The notes: generated by a model not told the origin, from the sequence alone. 64,000 nt of DNA from Candidatus Aminicenantota bacterium (GCA_026393835.1 JAPKZK010000066.1:62001-126000), one strand, 5' to 3'; counted from the first letter of the stretch, positions 24,977 through 33,558 are shown. Numbers and translations are program-made.

Positions 24977-25996
24977 ATGAATTTGAAATTATTTTTCTTT
25001 CTAGTCTTACTGGTTCCAATCATGGCCGGTCTTTCGTTTGCGGCGTTAAAAACCGTACCGATCCCCGCCGATGTTATTAATCCGGAATCCATCGATGCCG
25101 ACGCCAACCAACTGTATATTGTCGATGGCGCTTCGATTCATATTGTGTCGCTAGCCGATTTCAAAATGATTAAAACGTTTGGTAAACAGGGTGAAGGCGC
25201 ACAGGAATTTATGATCAATACCTGGTTTAGATTAAAACTGAGCATTCAACCTGAATATCTATTTATAAAGAGCATATCCCGGGTTTCCTATTTTAGCAAA
25301 GATGGGATATTCCGGAAAGAACAGAGACTGACTTCCCGAAATGCCGATTTTCTCCCCCTGGAAAATGGGTTCATCGGGAGCGAAAACAGACAAGAAAACA
25401 ATTCACTTTTCTATTTTCTCAGCCTGTATGATGAGAGCTTTCAAAGGGGAATTACTTTTTTTAAAGAAGAGATTCCTTTTCGGATGGGGGCTGCATTCGA
25501 TCCGCTCGATCAAAAAGAGCCGGTCTTTTACGTCAAATATGGAAAAGTATTTGTAAACGGTCGGGATGGGGTTATCCATATTATAAACCCCACGGGAAAA
25601 GAGGAATCAGCCGTCAAATACGATTACGGGAAACTCGATGTTACCCAAAAGGTCAAGGACGAGATGGTTGAATATTATAAAACCGATCCACGGACCAGTA
25701 TGGGCTTCGAAATGTTCAAAAAGGATATGAAATTCTCCGATTATTTCCCACTGGTTCGGGATTACCGGGTTGCCAATGAAAAGGTTTATGTATTCCCGTT
25801 TAATAAGAAGGAAGGGAAATCCCAGGTCTTTATTTTCGATATGAAAGGGAAATTACTGAAAACGTTGCCGGTTGAAATGATAGAAAAGAATCCGCTGGAT
25901 TTCTATCCTTTTGCGGTAGAAAACGACAAGCTGTACCAGGCGATTGAGAATATCGACGGCGAATCGTGGGAACTCCGGGTGACGGATATTAAATGA
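24977..25996 (+). CDS. Secreted six-bladed beta-propeller protein
   Basis: 339 residues with signal peptide FFFLVLLVPIMAGLSFAAL. Repeated blade-like strands follow: NQLYIVDGASIHIVSLADFK, MIKTFGKQGEGAQEF, VSYFSKDGIF, GVIHIINPTGKE, SQVFIFDMKGKLLKTLP. This matches the '6-bladed beta-propeller' family common near natural-product radical SAM genes in Bacteroidetes. It is more divergent than the two paralogs downstream and has its own promoter. It is probably periplasmic or surface-exposed; the ligand is unknown. Confidence 0.7.
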   Translation: MNLKLFFFLVLLVPIMAGLSFAALKTVPIPADVINPESIDADANQLYIVDGASIHIVSLADFKMIKTFGKQGEGAQEFMINTWFRLKLSIQPEYLFIKSISRVSYFSKDGIFRKEQRLTSRNADFLPLENGFIGSENRQENNSLFYFLSLYDESFQRGITFFKEEIPFRMGAAFDPLDQKEPVFYVKYGKVFVNGRDGVIHIINPTGKEESAVKYDYGKLDVTQKVKDEMVEYYKTDPRTSMGFEMFKKDMKFSDYFPLVRDYRVANEKVYVFPFNKKEGKSQVFIFDMKGKLLKTLPVEMIEKNPLDFYPFAVENDKLYQAIENIDGESWELRVTDIK

Positions 25997-26005
25997 ATTT
26001 TTTTC

Positions 26006-26034
26006 TTGACAGATACCGATATCCTGTGTACTAT
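26006..26034 (+). promoter_or_regulatory. Promoter of propeller paralog 1
   Basis: TTGACA (26006-26011), 17-nt spacer, TACTAT (26029-26034). The sequence TTTCTTGACAGATACC is shared with the promoter at 27302 (TTTCTTGACAGATTCC), showing that promoter and gene were duplicated together. Confidence 0.75.
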
Positions 26035-26069
26035 TGGATTTACTATATCAAAAAGTGTAGGTATTAAGA

Positions 26070-27263
26070 ATGAAGTTTCAAAACTGGTGTACAATCGGTA
26101 TCTGTTGTTTTCTCATTCAATGCTTTGTATTCGCCGGCGGCCACCAAAAAGCGATCGCGCTCAAAGACATATATAAAACCGGGAAGATCGAATTTGTCCC
26201 GGTGCTGAAAATTTCCAAAGATTCCCTCCCGGCCGATATTCCCTTTAAGGGTATATATTCCAGTTGCCGAATTCACGACCGCTTGTACCTATTGGACACC
26301 GATTGCAGTAACATCAAAGTGTTTACAGCAGATGGCCGGTTCTTGAAAACCTTCGGGAAAGAAGGCAGAAGCGAGTCTGAATTAAATGTCCCAAACCGAA
26401 TGAATGTCATCGATGGCCAACTGGTGGTCTGGGAAATCGGAACTCGCCGTTTCTCAATCTTTAATACGGATGGAGAATTTAAACATACGCTCCAGCCTTT
26501 TAAGAAAGGATTTGTTGATAATTTCGACTCTCCTGGCAACGGTAACCTGGTGATTGAAAGAACGGGATACAGCCACATCGGAGACGATGTGTATAACGCG
26601 GTATCGATCGAACTTTACTCGAAAAATTTTCAACTCATAAAGGTACTGTATCAAAAACTGCTTATACAATCTCGAATTTTTAAAACGCCGGGAAAAGATC
26701 CGGTCTATCTACCGTTACCCTTTCAACCGAAAGTTTCCTGGGATATTTTGCCTGGGAATGATGGGAAGAATTCCAATAAACTTGTCATTGGATGTTCCGA
26801 TGCCTATTCCATCGACATCATCGATACCGAGACCGGTAAATCTCGGACATTTACCACTCCTTACTCTCCGGTCAGAGTAAACGAGGCAGATCGGATTAAA
26901 TATTTCGAATCTTTCAATCAATACGATAAAGATGGCAATGTTACCGTTCAGGGGGCCGACCAATTTATGCGTGATAACACGGCTTTCCCGGAATATAAAC
27001 CGGTATTCAAACGGGTTATTGCGGATTGTGAGGGAAACATCCTGATCTTTACTTATACCGATTCCGATAATGGGAAATTCTCTTTTTTTGCGTCCGAATT
27101 CGACGCCTTTGATTCCGATGGACAGTTTATCAATCATGTCAAAATAGCCAATGACGCTGAAATTTCTCTTATACAACTCTTTTCAGAGAAAGGTTTCATA
27201 TTTTGGGGGAGAAGTGCTGAAAAGATAATGCCGATAGGATTTACCAAATACACGGTTAATTAA
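26070..27263 (+). CDS. Secreted six-bladed beta-propeller protein, paralog 1
   Basis: 397 residues with a signal peptide containing unusual cysteines (WCTIGICCFLIQCFVFAGG). Blade motifs include SNIKVFTADGRFLKTFGKEG, FSIFNTDGEFKHTLQPF, YSIDIIDTETGKSRTFTTPY and FDSDGQFINHVKIA. It is about three-quarters identical to the gene at 27575-28765 over its whole length, so the two are recent tandem duplicates. It lacks the precursor gene that precedes the second copy. Propellers of this type flank radical SAM peptide systems in Bacteroidetes; they may bind or present the peptide outside the cytoplasm, which is an inference. Confidence 0.75.
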   Translation: MKFQNWCTIGICCFLIQCFVFAGGHQKAIALKDIYKTGKIEFVPVLKISKDSLPADIPFKGIYSSCRIHDRLYLLDTDCSNIKVFTADGRFLKTFGKEGRSESELNVPNRMNVIDGQLVVWEIGTRRFSIFNTDGEFKHTLQPFKKGFVDNFDSPGNGNLVIERTGYSHIGDDVYNAVSIELYSKNFQLIKVLYQKLLIQSRIFKTPGKDPVYLPLPFQPKVSWDILPGNDGKNSNKLVIGCSDAYSIDIIDTETGKSRTFTTPYSPVRVNEADRIKYFESFNQYDKDGNVTVQGADQFMRDNTAFPEYKPVFKRVIADCEGNILIFTYTDSDNGKFSFFASEFDAFDSDGQFINHVKIANDAEISLIQLFSEKGFIFWGRSAEKIMPIGFTKYTVN

Positions 27264-27301
27264 AATTACCCCGGGCAACGTGTAATAAAGAATTTTATTT
27301 C

Positions 27302-27330
27302 TTGACAGATTCCATTGTCCACTATACAAT
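27302..27330 (+). promoter_or_regulatory. Promoter of the RiPP precursor operon
   Basis: TTGACA (27302-27307), 17-nt spacer, TACAAT (27325-27330). The precursor ATG is 37 nt downstream with AGGAGG between (27355-27360). It is the only clear promoter before the precursor, propeller 2 and both radical SAM genes, which are spaced by 12 nt or less. Confidence 0.78.
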
Positions 27331-27367
27331 ATAACTTCATGATATCAAAAAATCAGGAGGTTTCAAA

Positions 27368-27571
27368 ATGGCTCAAAAAATTAATCTAGCTATGCTTAAC
27401 AAAAAGAAAGAAGAGATCGAAAAAAAGGACATGCATGATGTCCGGGGTGGGCGGAACTGCTATGGCTGCGCTGATTATCAAAATACCAGTAGCACTGATG
27501 GGTTCATGCAAAGTATAGAAGATTGTGCCTGTGGAAGTATCTTTGTGGTATTCGGCCTGGCGTGGGGTTAG
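27368..27571 (+). CDS. RiPP precursor peptide with GG leader
   Basis: 67 residues; ATG 27368 behind AGGAGG. Leader: MAQKINLAMLNKKKEEIEKK then DMHDVRGG, which fits the 'natural product precursor, GG-Bacteroidales' pattern (short basic leader, K/R-x-M, then x-GG). Core: RNCYGCADYQNTSSTDGFMQ followed by SIEDCACGSIFVVFGLAWG, with four Cys as C-x2-C and C-x-C. It lies 3 nt before the second propeller and upstream of two radical SAM genes. The family's peptides are matured by a SPASM enzyme; the modification here is unknown. Cleavage after GG would release a core of about 39 residues, but no peptidase-transporter is visible in the window. Confidence 0.8.
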   Translation: MAQKINLAMLNKKKEEIEKKDMHDVRGGRNCYGCADYQNTSSTDGFMQSIEDCACGSIFVVFGLAWG

Positions 27572-27574
27572 AAA

Positions 27575-28765
27575 ATGAAGTTTCATAAGGGGGGTGCAAT
27601 CGGTATCTGTTGTTTAATCATTCCATTCTTTTTAATCTCAAGTAATCCCCAAAAAAAAATAGCGCTTAAAGACATCTATAAAACCGGGATGATTGAATTT
27701 ATCCCGGTAATGAAAATTACCAGGGAATCCGTCCCGGCCGATATTACCTTTAAGCAGATGTTTTCCATGTGCCAGATTAATCACCGATTGTACGTCCTGG
27801 ACCCCTTATGCAGCAACATCAAAATTTTTACAACGGATGGCCACTTCTTGAAGGCTTTTGCAAAAAAAGGCAGCAGTGAATCCGAGTTGAATGCCCCCAA
27901 TTGCATGAATGTCATCGATGGCCAACTGGTAGTTTGGGAAAATGGGAATAGACGTTTCTCAATTTTTAATACGGATGGGGCGTTTAAACATACCCTTCAG
28001 CCTTTTAAGAAAGGATTTGTTGAGAATTTCGGCTCGCTTGGCAACGGTAACCTTGTGATTGAAAGAACATCCTATGGATCCGTAGGAGACGATGTGTATA
28101 AGTCGGTGTTGATCGAGCTCTACTCAAAAAATTTTCAACTTATTAAGGTATTGTATCAAAAACAGCTTATAAATTTTCGAATTTTTAGAGCGCCGGGAAA
28201 AGATCCGGTCTATCTAACGTTACCGTTTCAACCGGAAGTGTCCTGGCATATTTTAGCCGGGAATAATGGGAAGAATTCCAATAAACTTGTTATTGGGTGT
28301 TCAGATGCCTATTCCATCGACATCATCGATACTGGGACCGGTATAACCAGGACATTTACTCATCCTTACTCTCCTGTCAAAGTCAATGAGGCTGATCGGA
28401 ATCAATATTTCAATTTTTTTATGCGAAGCGATGAAGAAGGCAATTACATACAGGGATCAGACCGGTTTACGATTGATAACACAACGTTCCCGGAATATAA
28501 GCCGGTATTCAAATGGCTCACTACGGATTATGAGGGAACTATCCTGGTCTTTACCTTTACCGGTTCCGATAACGGGAAAAATCGTTACAACGCAACCGAA
28601 TTCGACGTCTTCGATTCTGATGGTCAGTTTATCAATCATGTCAAAATAGCCCATGACGCTGAAATTCCCAGTTTACGCCTTTTTTCAGAGAAAGACCACA
28701 TATTCTGGGGACATAGTGCTGAAAATGTAATGCCGAGAGGGTTAACCAAATACACGGTTAATTAG
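27575..28765 (+). CDS. Secreted six-bladed beta-propeller protein, paralog 2
   Basis: 396 residues, starting 3 nt after the precursor stop (RBS inside the precursor 3' end is weak, so translation is probably coupled). Signal peptide GICCLIIPFFLISSNPQ. Blades mirror paralog 1: SNIKIFTTDGHFLKAFAKKG, FSIFNTDGAFKHTLQPFKKG, YSIDIIDTGTGITRTFTHPY and FDSDGQFINHVKIAHD. It ends 12 nt before the radical SAM maturase, so it is a fixed member of the RiPP operon. Co-transcription with a peptide precursor argues for a role with the mature peptide in the periplasm or at the surface. Confidence 0.78.
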   Translation: MKFHKGGAIGICCLIIPFFLISSNPQKKIALKDIYKTGMIEFIPVMKITRESVPADITFKQMFSMCQINHRLYVLDPLCSNIKIFTTDGHFLKAFAKKGSSESELNAPNCMNVIDGQLVVWENGNRRFSIFNTDGAFKHTLQPFKKGFVENFGSLGNGNLVIERTSYGSVGDDVYKSVLIELYSKNFQLIKVLYQKQLINFRIFRAPGKDPVYLTLPFQPEVSWHILAGNNGKNSNKLVIGCSDAYSIDIIDTGTGITRTFTHPYSPVKVNEADRNQYFNFFMRSDEEGNYIQGSDRFTIDNTTFPEYKPVFKWLTTDYEGTILVFTFTGSDNGKNRYNATEFDVFDSDGQFINHVKIAHDAEIPSLRLFSEKDHIFWGHSAENVMPRGLTKYTVN

Positions 28766-28777
28766 TCGGCAGGGATA

Positions 28778-30316
28778 ATGAATCGATTCGCCGAAAACAG
28801 AACATGTGTGACAACGGAAAAAGGCAATAACTACCTTATTTCCCCTACCATTCCCCAGTTTTTATTACTTCACCCGATAGCCCATTATTTGCTGGAACTC
28901 TCCGCGAAAGGGATTAGTCTGGAGGATTGGCTCGATCGATTGGAAGAAGGGGACATCGAGATAGAGCCGGGTCTAAAAACCAATAAACAAGAGATCAAAT
29001 ACTATTACGACTACCTTATCTTCCTGGAGAAACATAATTACTTCAAGGAAATAAAGACTTATGAAATGACCGCTGCCCGGTACGATGCGAAATCCGCTGA
29101 ATTTGAATTGGCAAATACTCATCAAATAGTTTTCGAATGCACATCCGCTTGCGGATTACAATGTAAATACTGCGGTTATGGGGAGCTGTACTCAATTAAT
29201 GAGACACGCGAGAGTAAAAAGTTAGATATTGCTATTGCCAAAAAGTTATTCGATTACATGTTGGAGCAATTCGAGTCGCCGCTGAATCGACGAATCCATG
29301 AGAAAATCGCCGTCTCTTTTTATGGCGGCGAGCCGCTTTTAAATATGCCCTTTATTGAAGAAATTGTCGCTTACGCCAAAAGCAAAAATTCCCGGTACCG
29401 GGCATTCTTCTTTACCATGACCACCAACGGGTTAGACCTCCATAAACACATGGATTTTATCGCGGCCAATGAATTCCAGTTATTAATAAGCCTGGATGGC
29501 AATGAAGAGCACAATGGCCATCGAGTCAAACCGGACGGCGCCCCTTCCTTTGAAATTGTTTTCGAAAATATCCTGGCCCTCAAAGAAAAGCACCCTGATT
29601 ATTATGAAAAGCTGGTGCGTTTTAACGCCGTGCTTCATAATAAAAATTCCCATAAAGAAGTGATTGATTTTTTCACCTCCCGGTTGGGAAAAACTCCGCA
29701 AATCAGCCAGGTAAATTCGATAGGGATTAAACCCGATAAAAAAGTCGATTTCGACGCGATTTTCAAAAAAATGTACTCCGGCATGACATCCCAGGACCTG
29801 GCGAATGATATCCGTGATAAGCAAAAAATATTAAAAACCCCCCCGGTCAAACAATTAGCGCCATTCCTTTTTCAGAACAGCGGATTCCATTTCAAATCCT
29901 ATAACCAACTGCTTAACCCGATAGAGAAATCCATACAGATAACCACCGGCACCTGCAATCCCTTTGGACGAAAAATATTTCTCACCGCGGATGGTAAAAT
30001 ACTCGCTTGCGAAAAAATTCTCCAGGATTATTGCCTGGGAGACGTGGATGAAAAAGGCGTTCACATCGATTTCCAGGAAGTGGCGGATAAATACATCGCC
30101 TACTATGGGAAAATGATGCGGTTATGCAATCGCTGTTCCGCCGCTGCCGGCTGTTCAATGTGTATATTCATGCTCAACTTACCGGATGATTGTCCATCAT
30201 GTAACTTTTTTAAAACGCCCGCCGAAGCCGAGACATCGCTGCGTAATTCCCTGTCGCTACTTGAAGAAACCCCCAAATTTTACCCCGAAATAATGAGGAA
30301 TTACCAGGAACAATGA
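28778..30316 (+). CDS. Radical SAM/SPASM peptide maturase (GG-Bacteroidales type)
   Basis: 512 residues. The first 120 residues are a precursor-recognition-like region. The radical SAM motif is CTSACGLQCKYCGYG, containing CGLQCKYC (C-x3-C-x2-C), near residue 128; the GGEPLL motif (SFYGGEPLLNMPF) is about 50 residues later. A C-terminal SPASM-like region has TCNPFGRKIFLTADGKILAC, then CNRCSAAAGCSMC and CPSC, enough Cys for auxiliary Fe-S clusters. It resembles radical SAM peptide maturases associated with GG-leader precursors. Its stop overlaps the start of the partner (ATGA at 30313-30316). Confidence 0.85.
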   Translation: MNRFAENRTCVTTEKGNNYLISPTIPQFLLLHPIAHYLLELSAKGISLEDWLDRLEEGDIEIEPGLKTNKQEIKYYYDYLIFLEKHNYFKEIKTYEMTAARYDAKSAEFELANTHQIVFECTSACGLQCKYCGYGELYSINETRESKKLDIAIAKKLFDYMLEQFESPLNRRIHEKIAVSFYGGEPLLNMPFIEEIVAYAKSKNSRYRAFFFTMTTNGLDLHKHMDFIAANEFQLLISLDGNEEHNGHRVKPDGAPSFEIVFENILALKEKHPDYYEKLVRFNAVLHNKNSHKEVIDFFTSRLGKTPQISQVNSIGIKPDKKVDFDAIFKKMYSGMTSQDLANDIRDKQKILKTPPVKQLAPFLFQNSGFHFKSYNQLLNPIEKSIQITTGTCNPFGRKIFLTADGKILACEKILQDYCLGDVDEKGVHIDFQEVADKYIAYYGKMMRLCNRCSAAAGCSMCIFMLNLPDDCPSCNFFKTPAEAETSLRNSLSLLEETPKFYPEIMRNYQEQ

Positions 30317-31596
30317 CAACCAAACAACAACCATCCTATTGGCTCTTCCTGCATCCCTATGTGTATGTTTCCATAAAAAAAGGAAAAACCATCTTATACA
30401 ACACACTCAACGGAACCTTGCTGGAATTCGACGAGACGGAAAAAGAAATCCTAAAACTGCTTGAAAAATTGAACTCCGATACCCACCTCTATGTGGTCAA
30501 AATAAGAAAAGAGGAAATCAACGATAACCTGGCCCGCTTTATTGAAAAACTCAGGGAAACCTATTCCGGGGATATCATCGATACCTCATCCCGGCCCCAT
30601 AAACCGTTTCAACCCAAACCCATTTTAAATCTGCATCGCACCCTGGATTATTTAACCGAGGGCGGAGAGAAAAACAAAATCCCGGTGAATGATCAAGTCA
30701 AAGACTATTTAAATGTGATTACCATATATCTCAATGGGGCCTGCGAACAAACCTGCCCCATGTGCCAAACCGCCTTCAAACAATTTCCTTGCTGCCGTAA
30801 AACATGCCACCAGGGCACAATCGATATTGAAGATATACGCCGGCTGCTGGCTGAAACCAAAGGCAATAGCTTAAAAAGGCTCAATATAATTGGCGGGAAT
30901 ATATTCCGGTATTCACATTTAATCCCACTGGTGATGGAACTGAATCCCCTTGCTATTACAAGGGTATACCACCTTCATTATCTAAACCTCAGGGACAACC
31001 CCGAATTTTATAAGGAGTTCCGGGCCGGCGCTGAAAAAAACCGTTTAAACGTCACCGTTCATTTTCCTTTAAACCGGGACGCCTTCAACGCCGCTTTTAA
31101 ACAATTACAAAATGAAAATCTCCTGAAGGTAAAATTTGCTTTCGTGATCCAAAGCATCGAAGATATGACCGGGGCCGAAGAAATCATTGCAGCGCATAAT
31201 ATCCGGGACTTTGAATTTTACCCCTATTATAATGGCGGCAATCTAGCTTTTTTTAAGGACAACGTATTTATCAACAGGGAGGCCCTTGTTGAAACTAAAC
31301 CCGGGATGAACGACATATTGGCGCGACAGCTCATTAATTCCCAGGAATTTAAAAAACTCACCATCTTGAACACCAAAGAGATATTCGCAAATCCCAACAA
31401 TCCCAGGATTGGGAGGCTTGGCCAGGATAATATCTATAATCTTATTTTCCGGGAACTGCACAAAGGCAAATCCTGGACAAAAACCAGGAAAAACGTGACG
31501 CCCTGTAAAAGCTGTGTTTATAATGCCCTATGCCCACCTATTTCAAGTTATGAATACGTCATGGGCCGGTATAACCTGTGCACGATAAACGAATAA
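30313..31596 (+). CDS. Partner radical SAM protein of the GG-Bacteroidales 'pseudo-rSAM' family
   Basis: 427 residues; ATGA-coupled to the maturase. The C-terminal signature PCKSCVYNALCPPISSYEYV followed by MGRYNLC is that of the pseudo-rSAM partner in GG-Bacteroidales systems. Family members usually lack the iron-sulfur cysteines, but this copy keeps C-x3-C-x2-C as CEQTCPMC inside YLNGACEQTCPMCQTAFKQF, followed by CCRKTC. It may therefore bind a SAM cluster. An N-terminal domain (LFLHPYVYVSIKKGKTILYN) resembles a leader-binding wing. Probable role: second enzyme or scaffold in maturing the peptide at 27368. Confidence 0.82.
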   Translation: MTTKQQPSYWLFLHPYVYVSIKKGKTILYNTLNGTLLEFDETEKEILKLLEKLNSDTHLYVVKIRKEEINDNLARFIEKLRETYSGDIIDTSSRPHKPFQPKPILNLHRTLDYLTEGGEKNKIPVNDQVKDYLNVITIYLNGACEQTCPMCQTAFKQFPCCRKTCHQGTIDIEDIRRLLAETKGNSLKRLNIIGGNIFRYSHLIPLVMELNPLAITRVYHLHYLNLRDNPEFYKEFRAGAEKNRLNVTVHFPLNRDAFNAAFKQLQNENLLKVKFAFVIQSIEDMTGAEEIIAAHNIRDFEFYPYYNGGNLAFFKDNVFINREALVETKPGMNDILARQLINSQEFKKLTILNTKEIFANPNNPRIGRLGQDNIYNLIFRELHKGKSWTKTRKNVTPCKSCVYNALCPPISSYEYVMGRYNLCTINE

Positions 31597-31632
31597 TCAA
31601 GGCATTTTCCGTTCGAGGTTGTTTTTCGTTTC

Positions 31633-31661
31633 AAGCAAAAGCGCCGGATAAGCTTTTGCTT
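31633..31661. terminator. Stem-loop between convergent genes
   Basis: AAGCAAAAGC (31633-31642) and GCTTTTGCTT (31652-31661) form a perfect 10-bp stem with a 9-nt loop. It lies in the 89-nt gap between the convergent RiPP operon and the minus-strand gene at 31686. No T-run follows on either strand, so intrinsic termination is uncertain. Confidence 0.45.
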
Positions 31662-31685
31662 CAATTGAGTTGTCCGGGTGCAGGA

Positions 31686-32615
31686 CTACTTTGATATGGG
31701 ACAGCACCCTTTTAACCAGGTTCCATCTTCATGCTCCTCTAACGGCTCGTTAATCCATCCCATAATACCTTCCACCTTATCTTTAGTGCATAAATTCAAT
31801 CCCGTTAAATAGTTTAAAAGACGTTGCAAATCGCTAGTCCCCTGTTCCCGATTGAGGCTTTCCGTTTTCCTGTACACGCATTCGATACCAAATTTTGGTG
31901 AAATCTCTTCCCAAATATCGATATCGACAAAAATCCCATCGGCCAGGCGTGCGAGTGATTCCAGCAGTGCTATCAAATAATCAAAAGACCCACGCCAACC
32001 GATTTCTTCCAGGTATGGGGGGTAATCGTTTACCGGCATTACCGTGCACAGCCTCACACTTTTCAGTTTTCGCGGGAGCATTGCACCCATTTGAAATATG
32101 GCCCCATTCTTGGGGAGCGCCTTAATACACCTTTGAACATTCCCTTTTATTGCAGCGGTGAAAGCGTCCCCAAACAACGTCGCTAACGCTGTATCATACA
32201 GCCGGGAGATATTTTGAATTTTATCCCGGATGTTTGAGCGATTCAAATGCATGGGGGAGAAAAAGAGGCATGGCCCTGGAAATAAGTTTGTAAGCTCATG
32301 GTCATCGAATTCAAACCAGATATCGGAAATATGTTTTGATAAAATCGAATCCCGATCTCCCCACTCTGAGCAGAACCGGTAAATATTTTTCCAATCCGTG
32401 CTCTTCTCGAAAATTGCCTTTAAATCGTTTTTCCCCCAATAGTTTAAAAGCGAATCGATCTCCGACTTGAGTATACACAGGGAGAGGTCAAAGCGGTAAT
32501 CCGTCGTTTCAAGTTCAGTTTCAAAAATATAATTCTTGCAGCATTTCCCGAAGAGTTTAATAACCTGGGGCGCTGAGTTAAGAGACCATATTTGTTTGAG
32601 TGAATTTTTAAGCAT
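31686..32615 (-). CDS. Hypothetical protein, possibly linked to the RiPP locus
   Basis: 309 residues, cytosolic, no signal peptide. I do not recognise the family. Notable parts are SDIWFEFDDHELTNLFPGPC, LFFSPMHLN, the mid-protein KALPKNGAIFQMGAMLPR, and the C-terminal GIMGWINEPLEEHEDGTWLK. It is convergent with the RiPP operon. The -10 of a good promoter ends 7 nt before the ATG, so the mRNA is predicted to be leaderless. Association with the peptide cluster is by proximity only. Confidence 0.65.
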   Translation of the reverse strand: MLKNSLKQIWSLNSAPQVIKLFGKCCKNYIFETELETTDYRFDLSLCILKSEIDSLLNYWGKNDLKAIFEKSTDWKNIYRFCSEWGDRDSILSKHISDIWFEFDDHELTNLFPGPCLFFSPMHLNRSNIRDKIQNISRLYDTALATLFGDAFTAAIKGNVQRCIKALPKNGAIFQMGAMLPRKLKSVRLCTVMPVNDYPPYLEEIGWRGSFDYLIALLESLARLADGIFVDIDIWEEISPKFGIECVYRKTESLNREQGTSDLQRLLNYLTGLNLCTKDKVEGIMGWINEPLEEHEDGTWLKGCCPISK

Positions 32616-32622
32616 TTAAAAC

Positions 32623-32651
32623 ACTTTAGCAAAAGCCGTTCATTCTGTCAA
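32623..32651 (-). promoter_or_regulatory. Promoter giving a leaderless transcript
   Basis: On the minus strand, TTGACA (32651-32646), 17-nt spacer and TAAAGT (32628-32623). Transcription 7-8 nt downstream would begin at 32616-32615, the A of the ATG of the 31686-32615 gene. No RBS is present in the 7 bases left. Confidence 0.6.
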
Positions 32652-32799
32652 GGGAAATGGTGGAGATTTATCAAACCCTAACCCGGGTAAAATGTTATCC
32701 ATAAATGTTTTCCGATGAGTTCCTTGGAAGCGAATGGATGAATTAAGCAGCCGGGATTTAGAACAATTATTTGAATGTCCCCTATTCTGTCGACTTTCA

Positions 32800-33177
32800 G
32801 ATGATCTCAAAGATTTTTCAGTGGCACGAGAGTCCCGTGCATGTGCACGCACAAATTTTTCAGATGATTTCAGGAATTTTTCAGGTGCACGGAAAGATTT
32901 TTCAGTGGCGCGAGGGTTCCGTGCATGTGCGCGAAGGAATTTTCCAGATGATTTTAGAGATTTTTCATCTGCGCGGAAAGATTTTTCAGATGATTTTACA
33001 AATTTTTCACCTGATTCAAGAGTTGATTCAGGTGATTCAAGTTTTGATTCAGGTGATTCAAGAGTTGTTTCAGGTGATTCAAGTTTTGATTCAGGTGATT
33101 TTTCTTTTGTTTCATCTGATTTTAAAGATGTTTCATGTGATTTTAAACTTGTTTCAAGTGCACGAAAAAGTCGTTCA
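32800..33177. repeat. 21-nt tandem array C (18 units)
   Basis: Eighteen uninterrupted 21-nt units, most ending in TTTTTCA or TTGATTCA and many starting GATGATTT or GGTGATTCAAG. Units 1-4 (32800-32883) and 5-8 (32884-32967) form an 84-nt higher-order repeat that includes the variant pair ending CCCGTGCA and TTTTTCA. Read as protein it gives heptads such as KDFSDDF, RVDSGDS, SFDSGDS in one frame and VIQVLIQ in another; at least two plus frames are open throughout. No coding start is convincing. It lies between the minus-strand gene at 31686 and the TonB operon. Confidence 0.9.
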
Positions 33178-33260
33178 GGTGCGTTAATGGTTATTTTATG
33201 GGTATGTCGTCAGGGTATGGAATATAAATACTCTCTAAAACAATGAAATAGGAGGAAAAA

Positions 33261-33317
33261 ATGCAAACAAAAAACGATTCGGCAACCAACACTGGGAGCG
33301 CCGAGACAGCAGGATAG
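33261..33317 (+). CDS. Possible 18-residue ORF with strong RBS
   Basis: ATG 33261 follows AGGAGG (33250-33255) and encodes MQTKNDSATNTGSAETAG before TAG. It lies 84 nt after repeat array C. It could be a leader peptide or the stub of a deleted gene. The following 240 bases up to the TonB gene contain AT-rich DNA and no other ORF. Confidence 0.25.
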   Translation: MQTKNDSATNTGSAETAG

Positions 33318-33558
33318 GCTGGGCCTCATTTTTCTCCTGTCTATCCTGTTCATCCGGTTTCATTACCATATTGGCGCATAGGTTAAGGGCCGGAAAGTGT
33401 TTAGAACTGAATCGTATGGTACAGTTCTACAAATAGAAACCCCCAGTAGGATAAAAAAAATTTTTCTTCTACACGTTGCAAAGATTTTTTTTTTACTTTA
33501 AAATATACTAGGCGTTCGGCAAGTTGTTTAAAATCGTACGCCGGAAGCGAGGTAGATT

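Noticed and set aside
28386..28654. Overlapping ORFs inside the propeller genes
   Set aside because: They are shadow frames of the clearly coding beta-propeller sequence.
33318..33370. Membrane-segment frame after the 18-residue ORF
   Set aside because: It is made of CTGTCTATCCTGTTCATCC-type simple intergenic repeat, out of frame with the RBS.
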